DNA of 64,000 nt from NCBI RefSeq assembly GCF_008802365.1, contig NZ_VZQZ01000008.1:145345-209344 (forward strand), read 5' to 3'. Origin of the DNA: Oryzomonas japonica (GTDB lineage Bacteria > Desulfobacterota > Desulfuromonadia > Geobacterales > Pseudopelobacteraceae). The notes under the pieces are model-generated. The model made no database searches, was not told the origin of the DNA, and was given only the letters and a program-made list of their open reading frames with translations. Both the position numbers and the translations under genes were made by a program. Each line of letters opens with the position of its first letter. Positions within the stretch are counted from its first letter, which is position 1. This document shows positions 1 through 9,560 of this stretch, in pieces.

Positions 1-13
1 AAGGAGAAGCTAG

Positions 14-3000
14 ATGCTTAAAAGATGCATAATCATCTTGACTTTGTTGGTGGCCATGGTGCCGGCGATGGCAAACGCCTCGACGGCCTGGTGGCTGACC
101 ACAAAGCTCATTGCTACCGACTCGGCGGCTGGGGCCATGGTCGTTGACGGGACGGCGCTTGCGAAAATCAATACCGCCTACCTCAGCACCTATGCAGACG
201 CCAAGGATGTTGCCGTTACGGTAACGCCCGCCGCTGGATTCGAAATCAAACGTGTATACTTGAACGGTGCGTATGTTAAAGTTCCCAACGCAGCCGGAAG
301 TACCTTCACGGTTGGTTCGTACTCCTATCCGGGGAACAATAACCAGAACCTGCAGGTCACCCTCGGCACCAAGGCCTACGCCGTTGTTGCCGCCGGTGGG
401 GCCGGCGGGACCGCCGGCGTCGTCAGCGCCGTGGACGCCTCCAGTGCAACCATCGGACCTTACACCAAGGTTCCCTATGGCGGCACCAAGATTCTGAAAT
501 TCGCACCCAACAAAAAAGCCGACGGCACCTACGGCAACGTGACCCTGTCGTATTCGACCGGCTCGCAGCCGGCTAACGTCGTCGTGTCGGCCGCCGATGC
601 GAAGAACGCCGTTACCGTCAGCATCAGCCCGGTTAACGCCGATCTGACCGTCACCGGCACTTTCACGTCGGTAACCGCCAACGCCGGCATAGCCCAAACC
701 ATCATTGGCCTTAACCAGACGATTACCCTCGACGGCTCTGCCAGCGCGGCCACCACTGGCAGCCTGGCATACACCTGGAGCGTAATTGCCAAGCCAGGCA
801 AACAAGCAATAACGCTGGACCCGGTTGCTAAACCCACATTCACCGGCTACTCGGCCGGCACCTACAAGTTCCAGCTCTCCGCCAGCAACGGTACGGACAC
901 CGCCCTGGCCTACACCACGGTGACGGTCGCCACGACCAAAACCGCTGCCGTGCAGAACCAGTGCGTAAACTGCCACAATGCGCTCTTTCCAGTCCAGAGC
1001 CAGGCAATTTACACCTCCTGGAGCGCTTCCAAGCACGCAACCAACCCCTACAACGACTTTAAAACCGGCCTGTGCGCCACCTGCCACAAAGGTGCCGACA
1101 CCGGCTCGCACCCCGGTGCAGCCATCAGTGCCACCTTTGATCAGACGATCAACGGTGCCACCGTCAACCTGTGCGATAGCTGCCACAATCCGGCCGGCTC
1201 TCCTTACGCTCAGGGCGACCACTCCGGCAACTACAAGGCGTCCAACCACTTCGCCCTCGGCAAAACCGAATTCCTGAACGGTTGCGCCACCTGTCACAAG
1301 GACCACGCCTTTGTGGCCACCGAGACGGACGGCAAGAGCGACACCTGCTTTAACTGCCACAAAGACCTGCGCGCCGTACTCGGTTCGTGGGCCAACTTCA
1401 GTATCTACACCTCGACTTCCTACACGGTGTTTAAAGCTCCCCACGGCGGCGGTTCGCCGGCCGGTGGTACTTGGTACGACGGTATCCCGGGTAAAGCCCA
1501 GTACATGGTCGGCGGCGCCGTCTGTACCGACTGCCACGGCCACAACAACGCCATCAACGCCGACTATGCCGAAAGCGGCCACGGCGATGTTTCTGCCGCT
1601 CCGTTCTCCGGTACGGACCCGAACAACTTCGCCGAAGAGACAAACAACGGCACCGCTTCCAGCAGCAACTGCGGCCGTTGCCACAACACCTACGGCTTCC
1701 TGAAGTTTGCCAACCAGTCTTCCGGGATGGCCCGCTTGCGGCTGCCCATACCGGGCAACGCGAGCGAAGTTCAGCCGAACCAGGTCCTCATCTGCATCAC
1801 CTGCCACAAGAATGCTGAAGGTACGCTGCGCAACGACGCTGCTATCTATGCAACCGGTTACGTTGCCCAGTACGTTCCGCGCCCTAGAACCAGTGGTACT
1901 TCCATCGGCCAGGGCTACAACAAGGATATGGCAACCCCTGTCGCAACCGTCTACGAAAACTTCGGCGACAAGCAGAACTCCAACATGTGCGTTACCTGCC
2001 ACAGCGGCCGCGCCAACGGCCAGCTCATCAAAAATGTGTTTGCCGGTGTTGGCGGGACCAACGTATGGAATGGTTATTCTTCCGTTCAGACCGGTCTTTA
2101 TCAGCACGCAGCCAATGCCGTTCTGACGGTCAAAGGCCGCGGCGCCTACGAATTCAGCAACTACAGCGCCCTCGGTCTGACCAGAAGCCACTGGAACATC
2201 GTGGGCGACGGCACCCAGGGCCCCTGCGTGGGCTGCCACTACACGTCACCCAATTCCCACAACCTGAAACCGGTTGACTTCACCAACGGCAAGATCGTCT
2301 CCACGGTCTGCGTAACCTGCCACACCAACAGCTCCTTCGGCGATGTGCAGGCTGCCAAGGACGATTACACCGCCCTGGTGCAGACCCTCACCAACCTGAT
2401 CAAGATCAACAACATGGCTTGGGGTGAGAGGGAAGAGCACGACATGAGCTTTATCCCGACCAAGCTCGGCCGTAGCGCTACAAAAGACTACACCGCCGCT
2501 CGCGGCGAACAGAACTACGGCGCATGGTTCAACTGGCAGCTCGCCACCGTGTACGACCCGGCTGCCTATCTCCATAACCCGGCCTACATCCGGAAAGTCC
2601 TCATGGACACCATCGACTACCTGGATGACGGCACAATCAACAGCTCCGTCACTCCCGCCCTGTTCAGCAATATGACCAGCAGCCGTTATAACGCTCCGTT
2701 GACGGCTACCCAGATTGCCCAGGACAACTACTTCCGCGTTGACGGCGGCTGTAACGTATGCCACAGCAAAACCATCGACCCGCTGTCCGGCAAGACCATC
2801 CTGCCTGAATACCTGGCCAGCGGCCATGCCAACAACGCCCATGGGCCTGCCTGCACCGGCTGCCATCTGCCGACCAGCGCTTCGGCAGTCCATCCCGACG
2901 GCACCACTGCCGACAACAGCATGCAGAAGATGTACACCGATGCCGGCCTGCAATGCATCGGGTGCCACAACGGCAACTACTCGAAACAGTTTGACGGCGT

Positions 3001-4762
3001 AGTTCACTTCGCCAACGCCACAACGGCAACCTTCAAGAACATCTCTGCCGGCTACGTAGGCTACAAAGGTAAAGGGCTTGTCGTCTGCGCCAACTGCCAC
3101 TTCGAATTCGATCCCCACGGCATCGGCGCAACCACGACCCAGACCTTCACCGCCTACACCAAGGGCGACACCGGCAACAGCTACGACTATGCTACTGTGC
3201 TGGGTGCCTGGGCTGATTCCGGCCACGGCAGCAAATCCGGCGCGGCTTGGGTTCCGACCTTCGGCGCGAGCGGGCACGACTGGAGAAATTCCGGTTCATC
3301 TGTGGACTTCTCCGCCAACATTCCGAAGAACGACTGCGTCCGTTGCCACACCGCGGACGGCTTCGAGCAGTTCTTCACCAGCAAGTTCGTGAATGTGAAC
3401 AACGTAGGAGCGGGTGACGGCGCCCAGAGATTCAACTCGCCGCTGGCCTGCAACGCCTGCCACCAGCCTGACGTTAAAGGGTCCGCAACCTTCGCCCGTT
3501 ACACCGGCGTAAGCGGCGTATCCACGTTCTACAACGTCAGCTCCGCAGGGATGAAGAGCCGCATCTCCTTCAAAACACCCGATGCCGGCGACTCCAACCT
3601 CTGCAGCTCCTGCCACAGCGGTCGCGTAACCGGCCGTAACATCGCAGCCCTCGTTGGCCAGCCTGGCGCCAACTTCGGCAACATGGGATTCCAGAACTCC
3701 CACTACATGGCGGCAGCCGGTCTCATGTACGCCCAGGTCGGTTTCGTTAACTTCACCGGTCTGAGCACCCCGAGCACCGCCAGCTACAACACCTTCTACA
3801 ACGTCAGTTCGGCAAAATGGAGCACAACCACCTGGGCCAAATCGCTGCTGCCGAACAGCGACGGCAAGAACCCGCTTCCTGCCGGTTCCGGCGCCATTGC
3901 CGGTGGTCTCACCAGTACGCACCGCAACCTGGGCACCAGCGCCATGCTTGGCGACAGCCACAATCCCTCCTTCTTCGTCGCGGGTAACCTCGACCAGGAA
4001 GGTCCGTGCGTGACCTGTCACATGCAGGGCCGTCAGGCCGGTTCCAAGAACACCAGGGACACGGCTGCCGGCCACAGTCTGGAAATCAGCCAGGCTGCCT
4101 ATAATCAGGTCTGCGTAAACTGCCACACCAGCGAGGGGACCAGCGATCTGACGCTGCCCGGCGCTTACAAAACCAGCTTCCTCGAGCCGCAGAGCGAGGT
4201 ATTCCAGAATGGCCTGAAACTGGCATTCATCAACCTGAGCACCAACTACCACATCAGCTACAGTTCAGCCTATCCCTACTTCTACGACAACAAACTGGGT
4301 GGGCCTGCTGCTGGTAACGCTGCTCAAGTCAAGGACTGGACCCGTGGTGCTGCTCTGAGCCAGGTCCAGGCTGCCAGACTGATGGGCGCTGCCTTCAACC
4401 TGAACGTCCTCATGCGTGACCCGGGCGCCTATGTCCATGCCCGCAGCTACGCACGCCGCCTGATCTACGACGCCATCGACTTCCTTGATGATGGTATCGT
4501 GGGCAATCAGTCGGTCAGCGCAACCGCTCTTGCAGAAAGCGCCAAGCCTGCAAGTGCATTGTATGGCGTATATGGCAAGGGTACTGCTGCTTATGTTGCC
4601 GACCAGCCTTCGGGTAAAAACGGCCTCAAACACAGCAGCCTTTCAACACTCGACACCGGTACAACCGAAAGCATGGTCTACCTGATCGGTTGGAGCCGGA
4701 CGAGCGGCGAATGGAACAGCAGTACCGGGACAGGTGGCGTATACGCCTCCGAACGTCCGTAG
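14..4762 (+). CDS. Secreted 20-haem c-type cytochrome with PKD-like N-terminal region
   Basis: Periplasmic or outer-surface multihaem cytochrome, presumably an electron-transfer protein in extracellular respiration. The 1582-residue product starts with a signal peptide (about residues 1-22, cleavage after ANA). Roughly 300 residues without haem motifs follow, including a PKD/Ig-like segment near residues 220-305. I count 20 CXXCH haem-attachment motifs, the first near residue 316 (CVNCH) and the last near 1375 (CVNCH). Residues between the motifs look internally repetitive: two blocks contain SGHG followed by a CXRCH motif, then CHSGR and later a YLDDG or FLDDG helix, suggesting an ancient duplication. 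An AAGGAG ribosome binding site lies 7 bases before the ATG. The gene stands alone and ends at a strong terminator. The electron donor and acceptor cannot be told from sequence. Confidence 0.93.
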   Translation: MLKRCIIILTLLVAMVPAMANASTAWWLTTKLIATDSAAGAMVVDGTALAKINTAYLSTYADAKDVAVTVTPAAGFEIKRVYLNGAYVKVPNAAGSTFTVGSYSYPGNNNQNLQVTLGTKAYAVVAAGGAGGTAGVVSAVDASSATIGPYTKVPYGGTKILKFAPNKKADGTYGNVTLSYSTGSQPANVVVSAADAKNAVTVSISPVNADLTVTGTFTSVTANAGIAQTIIGLNQTITLDGSASAATTGSLAYTWSVIAKPGKQAITLDPVAKPTFTGYSAGTYKFQLSASNGTDTALAYTTVTVATTKTAAVQNQCVNCHNALFPVQSQAIYTSWSASKHATNPYNDFKTGLCATCHKGADTGSHPGAAISATFDQTINGATVNLCDSCHNPAGSPYAQGDHSGNYKASNHFALGKTEFLNGCATCHKDHAFVATETDGKSDTCFNCHKDLRAVLGSWANFSIYTSTSYTVFKAPHGGGSPAGGTWYDGIPGKAQYMVGGAVCTDCHGHNNAINADYAESGHGDVSAAPFSGTDPNNFAEETNNGTASSSNCGRCHNTYGFLKFANQSSGMARLRLPIPGNASEVQPNQVLICITCHKNAEGTLRNDAAIYATGYVAQYVPRPRTSGTSIGQGYNKDMATPVATVYENFGDKQNSNMCVTCHSGRANGQLIKNVFAGVGGTNVWNGYSSVQTGLYQHAANAVLTVKGRGAYEFSNYSALGLTRSHWNIVGDGTQGPCVGCHYTSPNSHNLKPVDFTNGKIVSTVCVTCHTNSSFGDVQAAKDDYTALVQTLTNLIKINNMAWGEREEHDMSFIPTKLGRSATKDYTAARGEQNYGAWFNWQLATVYDPAAYLHNPAYIRKVLMDTIDYLDDGTINSSVTPALFSNMTSSRYNAPLTATQIAQDNYFRVDGGCNVCHSKTIDPLSGKTILPEYLASGHANNAHGPACTGCHLPTSASAVHPDGTTADNSMQKMYTDAGLQCIGCHNGNYSKQFDGVVHFANATTATFKNISAGYVGYKGKGLVVCANCHFEFDPHGIGATTTQTFTAYTKGDTGNSYDYATVLGAWADSGHGSKSGAAWVPTFGASGHDWRNSGSSVDFSANIPKNDCVRCHTADGFEQFFTSKFVNVNNVGAGDGAQRFNSPLACNACHQPDVKGSATFARYTGVSGVSTFYNVSSAGMKSRISFKTPDAGDSNLCSSCHSGRVTGRNIAALVGQPGANFGNMGFQNSHYMAAAGLMYAQVGFVNFTGLSTPSTASYNTFYNVSSAKWSTTTWAKSLLPNSDGKNPLPAGSGAIAGGLTSTHRNLGTSAMLGDSHNPSFFVAGNLDQEGPCVTCHMQGRQAGSKNTRDTAAGHSLEISQAAYNQVCVNCHTSEGTSDLTLPGAYKTSFLEPQSEVFQNGLKLAFINLSTNYHISYSSAYPYFYDNKLGGPAAGNAAQVKDWTRGAALSQVQAARLMGAAFNLNVLMRDPGAYVHARSYARRLIYDAIDFLDDGIVGNQSVSATALAESAKPASALYGVYGKGTAAYVADQPSGKNGLKHSSLSTLDTGTTESMVYLIGWSRTSGEWNSSTGTGGVYASERP

Positions 4763-4804
4763 GTTGAACAAATGTAGTTTTTCGATGTAATGCTGTACTA
4801 TGTG

Positions 4805-4834
4805 CCCCGCCTCGCAAGAGGCGGGGTTTTTTTT
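4805..4834 (+). terminator. Rho-independent terminator of the cytochrome gene
   Basis: Perfect 9-bp stem (CCCCGCCTC with GAGGCGGGG) around a GCAA tetraloop, followed by eight T residues. Confidence 0.93.
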
Positions 4835-4886
4835 AGTACCTTCGCAAAGCGGATTGATTACCGGCCGATTAATTGTTACATGTAAA

Positions 4887-5078
4887 ATGTCATCATGTCC
4901 GCCCCGTTGCGCTCAGGAACAGCACGTGCTGTCTAAACCCGAATTTCAAGCCAAAGAGATGGTGGCACAATGTGAAAAGGTGATGGCTCTGGCTATTGAA
5001 CTGGTTTTGCGGGTGCGTCCGTGCAAGGGCAATGTTTGGGCATGCGATGCCGACGCAGGAAAAGAGGTGCGCTCATGA
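4887..5078 (+). CDS. Small hypothetical protein (63 aa)
   Basis: Unrecognised 63-residue ORF with five cysteines, including a CPPRC group at residues 4-8, and a predicted amphipathic helix in the middle. It has no signal peptide. The main argument for it is that its TGA overlaps the ATG of the next gene as ATGA, a typical translationally coupled junction. No good ribosome binding site precedes the ATG, and internal ATG or GTG codons are alternative starts. It could also be chance open sequence between the cytochrome terminator and the next gene. Confidence 0.35.
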   Translation: MSSCPPRCAQEQHVLSKPEFQAKEMVAQCEKVMALAIELVLRVRPCKGNVWACDADAGKEVRS

Positions 5079-5371
5079 AGAGGATAGTTGCGATCTGGTC
5101 CCTGATGCTTGGCTGTGCCCAGCCGGTCTGGGCTGGTCATGGCACCATCCATGAAACGGACACGGAAATCGTCATCGAGTATAGCGGGGATGCCAATGAC
5201 AAAGCCGGGGACCAGGAGAAGAAGACGCCGCCCGGCAGCACGGAGCAGACCGAGGAGCTCCGCACGGGAACCCGGAGGCAGGAAGAGTCGGAGAAGCGGC
5301 AGGAGAAGATGCAGGAAAGGCAAAGGGCTCGCCGGACCTCCGGTCAGCCCGGTCCCGCGGCGAAGGAATAA
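5075..5371 (+). CDS. Small secreted charged protein (98 aa)
   Basis: Hypothetical exported protein. The chosen ATG at 5075 starts a clear signal peptide (MKRIVAIWSLMLGC, Ala-rich cleavage near WAG). The roughly 78-residue mature part is highly charged, very rich in Glu, Gln, Arg and Lys and probably disordered or coiled-coil from residue 45 on. A longer in-frame version from 5021 would bury the signal peptide, so it was rejected. The start overlaps the upstream small ORF by four bases, and the downstream membrane protein begins 35 bases after the stop. Function unknown. Confidence 0.6.
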   Translation: MKRIVAIWSLMLGCAQPVWAGHGTIHETDTEIVIEYSGDANDKAGDQEKKTPPGSTEQTEELRTGTRRQEESEKRQEKMQERQRARRTSGQPGPAAKE

Positions 5372-5406
5372 ATGAAGTGCCGAATTTCTCAGCGAGGATT
5401 ACCTGA

Positions 5407-7341
5407 ATGAATGTTGCCACGGAAAAGACAAGCACCGGGCCGGGAAAATTGACTGAAAACCGGTTGTTCGATGCCGTGCTGCTCGGTATGGCGGTTGCGG
5501 CGGTCGCTGCATTTTTGATAAATCAGATTTACGACCTGGATGTGTGGTGGCACCTGGTGATCGGCAAGGACATCCTTGCCCGGTTGGCGGTCCCGGATCG
5601 CGACCGCTTTGCCCTGGCTGCGCTCGGCAGGCCGTACCACGACAGCCATTGGCTGTTCCAGGCCGTGCTGGCCGGCGCCCATCGTCTTGGCGGCATGGCC
5701 GGCGTACAATTGCTCATGGTGGCGGTCTGGGGCGGGGCTTTATTCGTCTGCCGCCGGGCCATCCTTCGCTGGACCTCGTCCGGCACAGGCTCGATCCTGC
5801 TCTTTTTCGCAGCAATGGCCTGCATCGAACGGTTCCTCCCGCGGCCGGAGATGGTGACCTTGCTGATGATCTGCCTGTTCTACCTCCGCTTGCAGGAAGA
5901 ATGCATCAGGACACCAGGCGACGTGGCGTTGTTGGGAGGAGCCCAGGTGATCTGGGCCAATTGCCACGGCCTGTTCGTGCTGGGGCCGTTCATGGCGGGA
6001 TGTTACTGGATTGTTGCGGTCTGGAACAGGCTGCGGGGGGCAAAAAACGATGTGGCCCCGCTTACGCGCCTGACGGCACTGCTGCTGGCGGCTACCCTGG
6101 CCACCCCCTTCGGGGTGCGCGGCTGGGAATACGCCGTGCTGCTGTTCCGGGAGGCGGATACGTCCTCTGCCGTCGCCCTCAAGAATGTGGGCGAACTCTC
6201 CCCAACCTTGGGCCGGGCCGCCATGTCGGCCCCGGCGTTCTGGTTCTTTGCGTTTCTGCTCGTTGCGGCCTGCGGTGTGGCAATCGCCGCTGCGGTGCGC
6301 CGGGGGTGTGCCCCGCAGCGAGTGCTCATCGTGGCCGCCATGGGCGTTGCGGCATTGAGCGGACGGCGTAATATGGCGCTTTTCGCCCTGGTTGCCGCTC
6401 CGTTTGTGGCCGAACATCTGCGCTTTGTCCTACCGGCCAGGCCTCGGGAGGGGCTTGCGGTCGCCATACGGTCGGCGGCGCTGCTTGCCATGGCGGCGAT
6501 GGTCTGGTTTTCGCTCTCGGGGCAGTATTACCTCAGGATGGAGATCCCCTCCCGTTTCGGCCTGGGGGCGACGCCATCGTTTTTCCCCCATGATCTGCCC
6601 CAATTCATACGTAAGTCAGGCTTTCGCGGGCAGGTCTTCAACTCCAATAATCTGGGCGGTTTTTACCTGTATCATTTCTACCCGCAGCAGGTGCCCTTGA
6701 CCGATGGCCGCTGGGAGATATACGAGCGCACCATTCTGGACGGGATTCAGCGCGCCCCGGCGGACCCCCTGTTGTGGCAGCAGATGGTGCTGGGCTACGG
6801 CATCACCGGCATCCTGCTGCAACATACTTCCTCGGAAGCCCAGGCGCTTCTGCCGGTACTTCCCATGGACCCCCGCTGGCGGCTGGTGTATTACGACTAT
6901 GCCGCCTCGTTCTGGATGCGTACGGATGTTCCAAACCTCCCGCCGCCGGTCGATCTCACCAGCCGTGCGCTCCCGCGATTCCCCGGCCGGGTGGATGATT
7001 GTCTGATTCTGGATGCCTTCCTGGAGAGGGTCGGCGCGGCTTACCCCCGGCTCGAAAACTTGCAGCGGATGCTTTCTTTCGGTTGGAAACAGGACCAGGC
7101 TTTGGAACGAATCGGAATGCTTCAGATCAGGATGCGGCTTTGGAAGGAGGCGGAACGGACGTTTATGCGTTTGAACCGGGAATACCCGGCAAACCTGACG
7201 GCATTGAATGAATTGGCCTTTATGGCGTATCGGCGCGGCGATGTGATGTCTGCGGAATATCTTCTTCGAAAAGCCCTTGATCTGAATCCCGATAACCAGG
7301 AAATGCGGCAGAACTATCAGCGGATACGGGGCAACAGGTAG
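5407..7341 (+). CDS. Polytopic membrane protein with C-terminal TPR repeats
   Basis: A 644-residue inner-membrane protein. The first 390 residues hold about ten hydrophobic segments, beginning near residue 28, with a conserved-looking loop DVWWHLVIGKD near residue 43 and HDSHW near 78. This layout resembles the GT-C-like or O-antigen-ligase-like membrane proteins of many Deltaproteobacteria. Residues about 390-540 form a soluble periplasmic part containing NSNNLGGFYLY and DGRWEIY. Residues about 575-640 form two TPR helix pairs (WKEAERTF..., SAEYLLRKALDLNP). It converges on a family 2 glycosyltransferase only 17 bases away, which suggests but does not prove a role in envelope glycan metabolism. 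No enzymatic motif can be assigned with certainty. Confidence 0.75.
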   Translation: MNVATEKTSTGPGKLTENRLFDAVLLGMAVAAVAAFLINQIYDLDVWWHLVIGKDILARLAVPDRDRFALAALGRPYHDSHWLFQAVLAGAHRLGGMAGVQLLMVAVWGGALFVCRRAILRWTSSGTGSILLFFAAMACIERFLPRPEMVTLLMICLFYLRLQEECIRTPGDVALLGGAQVIWANCHGLFVLGPFMAGCYWIVAVWNRLRGAKNDVAPLTRLTALLLAATLATPFGVRGWEYAVLLFREADTSSAVALKNVGELSPTLGRAAMSAPAFWFFAFLLVAACGVAIAAAVRRGCAPQRVLIVAAMGVAALSGRRNMALFALVAAPFVAEHLRFVLPARPREGLAVAIRSAALLAMAAMVWFSLSGQYYLRMEIPSRFGLGATPSFFPHDLPQFIRKSGFRGQVFNSNNLGGFYLYHFYPQQVPLTDGRWEIYERTILDGIQRAPADPLLWQQMVLGYGITGILLQHTSSEAQALLPVLPMDPRWRLVYYDYAASFWMRTDVPNLPPPVDLTSRALPRFPGRVDDCLILDAFLERVGAAYPRLENLQRMLSFGWKQDQALERIGMLQIRMRLWKEAERTFMRLNREYPANLTALNELAFMAYRRGDVMSAEYLLRKALDLNPDNQEMRQNYQRIRGNR

Positions 7342-7358
7342 GCGGTGTGTCGCCTGCG

Positions 7359-8105
7359 TTACGCCTTGTGCCGAAACAGGCAGGAACGAAATATGCCCCA
7401 GAGTTGCAGGCGGAACAGGAGTGCGGTCTTCAGGACACCGCAGCCGTACACGACGCTCCGGCGAAAATTGATGGATGACGCATCGGTGAAATATTTGGTG
7501 GGACAGCTCACTTCGCCGATCCGGTAGCCGAAACGGACCACCTGGGCCAGCATCTGGTTGTCGAAGACAAAATCGTCGGAATTGTTCTCCAGGGGAAGAT
7601 TTTCGAGAACACTACGGGAAAAGGCCCGGTAGCCGGTATGATATTCGGAAAGCTTCTGGCCGAGCAGGATGTTTTCCACAAGGGTCAGGAAGCGGTTTGA
7701 GACATACTTGTAGAGGGGCATGCCCCCTTTGAGGGCGCCGGTGCCGAGGATGCGCGACGCAAGCACAACGTCGAATTCTCCGTAGGCGATCATGGACGCC
7801 ATGGCGGGTATCAGCCGGGGCGTGTACTGGTAGTCGGGGTGCAGCATGACGACAATATCGGCTCCCCGCTCCAGCGCCGTACGATAGCAGGTTTTCTGGT
7901 TGCCGCCGTAGCCGGTGTTGCGTTCGTGCACGATGGTCCTGATGCCGAGCCGGCGCGCCACCTCGGGGGTTTCGTCCCGGCTGGCGTCGTCGACAAGGAT
8001 CACCTCGTCGACAATATCGAGCGGAATCTCCCGATAGGTTCTCTCCAGGGTTTTGGTGGCGTTGTAGGCGGGGAGGACCACCGCTATTCTGTTGCCGTTC
8101 AGCAT
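7359..8105 (-). CDS. Family 2 glycosyltransferase (dolichyl-phosphate sugar synthase-like)
   Basis: Transfers a sugar from a nucleotide-sugar donor, in this subgroup often to a polyprenyl phosphate. The 248-residue GT-A fold starts with [16 protein letters not shown], then [11 protein letters not shown] carries the nucleotide-binding Asp pair. The usual metal-binding DxD/DADLQ position reads HPDYQY, as in related DPM1-like proteins. The later GYRAFSR block is also typical. There are no C-terminal transmembrane helices. An in-frame GTG at 8186 would add 27 residues, but that extension runs through the stem of the upstream gene's terminator, so the ATG at 8105 is preferred. Confidence 0.82.
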   Translation of the reverse strand: MLNGNRIAVVLPAYNATKTLERTYREIPLDIVDEVILVDDASRDETPEVARRLGIRTIVHERNTGYGGNQKTCYRTALERGADIVVMLHPDYQYTPRLIPAMASMIAYGEFDVVLASRILGTGALKGGMPLYKYVSNRFLTLVENILLGQKLSEYHTGYRAFSRSVLENLPLENNSDDFVFDNQMLAQVVRFGYRIGEVSCPTKYFTDASSINFRRSVVYGCGVLKTALLFRLQLWGIFRSCLFRHKA

Positions 8106-8137
8106 GCCCGGTTTCCCGTTGTCCCTTCTCTGGGTTG

Positions 8138-8175
8138 AAAAAACAAAGACAGAAGAGTCATTCTCCTGTCTTTGT
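8138..8175 (-). terminator. Rho-independent terminator of the repeat lipoprotein gene
   Basis: On the minus strand a perfect 10-bp stem (ACAAAGACAG with CTGTCTTTGT) encloses a 13-base loop and is followed by six T residues. It sits 41 bases past the stop of the lipoprotein gene. Confidence 0.8.
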
Positions 8176-8216
8176 GCGTTCTTCACCTGCTCTTCAAGAT
8201 GTCCTCTGCTCCCCTG

Positions 8217-9479
8217 TTAATTCCTCACGACTGAAACAACGCTCCACGTTGCAATACTGTCATAGGTGGTTGTCAGCAATGGGCTTTGGGAGGTGACATA
8301 TGTGTTGGTGACGGTTTGGCCGGCAAGGATAACGCCGGTGGTAAAGGAGTCGCTGGCTACAACCGCGCCGGTGCTGGTGGTCGCCTTCCAGTTCACGGTT
8401 ACGGCCGCACTGACCGTATCGGTGTTCTTGATGGTGGCGGAAATACCAAAGTAGGTATTGGGCGGATTCAAGGATGGACTCGGCTGGAAAGTGAGTACCA
8501 AAATCTTGCCGCTGGCGTCTTTCGGGATACTCTTGGTGACGGTGGTAAAGGTGATGGGCGTGCTGCCCACCGTCACGGTCGTAAGCGTAGAGGTCGCCTC
8601 CGCTGCGGAGGACGTCTGCCGGACCCGTAATAACTGGCCGGGATCGACGGTGCCGGCGGTGCTTGTGTACTCGGTCCAGGTGGTGCCGCCATTGGGCGAG
8701 GTCGAATATTCGCCGTTGACGATGCTGATGGCTGTAGAGGCGGCAAGATAACTGGGAAGCGTGAAATTGTCCGATACCAGTTGGGTGCCGAGGTCCACAT
8801 CATTCTGAGTCGTAAAGCTGAATGTCGTCCCTGTGTGGGTGGTAAAGGTAATGGGGGAAAGGCCGCTTACGGTTACCGTCGTAACAACGTCGGTATTTGT
8901 GGCTGCGGACGATGTCTGCCGCACCTTCAATCTTTGCCCGGGTTCAACAGTGCCGGCGGCGCTGGTGTATGAGGACCACGTGGTCCCCCCGTCGGTAGAG
9001 ATCGCATATTCTCCGTTGCTGATGCTGATGGCGGAAGAGGCGGAAAGAGATGCAGGAAGCTTGAGTGAGTTCGACTCGATCAGCGTCTTGAGAAAAACGG
9101 AACTCTGGGTCGCGAACATGAGTGCCGACGAAGTGATGGAGGTGAATGTGGTCGTGTAGCCGCCCACGGTAACGGTGGTGATGGTGGCGGTGCTTATGTC
9201 GGATGCGGAGGTCTGCTGGATGGTCAGTGTCTGGTTCAGCTTGATTTTGCCGGGGACGCTGGTATAAGCTCCCCCGTCGATTGAGTATTGGCCATTAACG
9301 ATGGAGATGTCGGCTTCAAACTGATTACCGAGGATGGTAATGGTGTTCGAAGTGATGGTTGCACTTTGGGCGACATTTGTCTGGGTCGTAAAGTAAAAAT
9401 CCATCGGCTTGGTCAGATTCCCGCAACCGGCGACCAAGAGCAAGAATAGGCTGACAACAATGAGGTGCATACAACGCAT
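8217..9479 (-). CDS. Lipoprotein with tandem beta-sandwich repeats
   Basis: Outer-envelope lipoprotein of 420 residues. The signal sequence ends in the lipobox VAGC (Cys at residue 19). Three tandem units of about 100 residues follow. Each contains ISIxNGxYS, then DGG(TTW)xxYTS, a PGxxLxxRQTSSA-type strand and a TTVTVxG strand, a pattern seen in bacterial Ig-like or adhesin-type beta-sandwich repeats. The last roughly 100 residues (KILVLTFQPSPS to the end) form a different beta-rich domain, reminiscent of FxLD/CARDB-like modules. The composition is rich in Ser and Thr and poor in charge. The ribosome binding site AGAGGA lies 9 bases upstream. Precise function unknown; surface binding or adhesion is a guess from architecture. 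Confidence 0.75.
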   Translation of the reverse strand: MRCMHLIVVSLFLLLVAGCGNLTKPMDFYFTTQTNVAQSATITSNTITILGNQFEADISIVNGQYSIDGGAYTSVPGKIKLNQTLTIQQTSASDISTATITTVTVGGYTTTFTSITSSALMFATQSSVFLKTLIESNSLKLPASLSASSAISISNGEYAISTDGGTTWSSYTSAAGTVEPGQRLKVRQTSSAATNTDVVTTVTVSGLSPITFTTHTGTTFSFTTQNDVDLGTQLVSDNFTLPSYLAASTAISIVNGEYSTSPNGGTTWTEYTSTAGTVDPGQLLRVRQTSSAAEATSTLTTVTVGSTPITFTTVTKSIPKDASGKILVLTFQPSPSLNPPNTYFGISATIKNTDTVSAAVTVNWKATTSTGAVVASDSFTTGVILAGQTVTNTYVTSQSPLLTTTYDSIATWSVVSVVRN

Positions 9480-9507
9480 ATGGAGTATTGTCCTCTTTTA
9501 CGGCTTC

Positions 9508-9553
9508 CAGGCGATGGGCGCCCCATGTCGAACTGGGTGTCACCCATCGCCTG
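9508..9553 (-). other. Intergenic hairpin between two lipoprotein genes
   Basis: Perfect 11-bp inverted repeat (CAGGCGATGGG with CCCATCGCCTG) just after the stop of the NrfJ-like gene. There is no T-tract, so it may be a weak terminator or an mRNA-stabilising hairpin. Confidence 0.5.
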
Positions 9554-9560
9554 AAATGGT

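Noticed and set aside
2246..3277. 343-residue minus-strand frame inside the cytochrome gene
   Set aside because: Lies opposite haem motifs of the 20-haem cytochrome and has no independent start signals.
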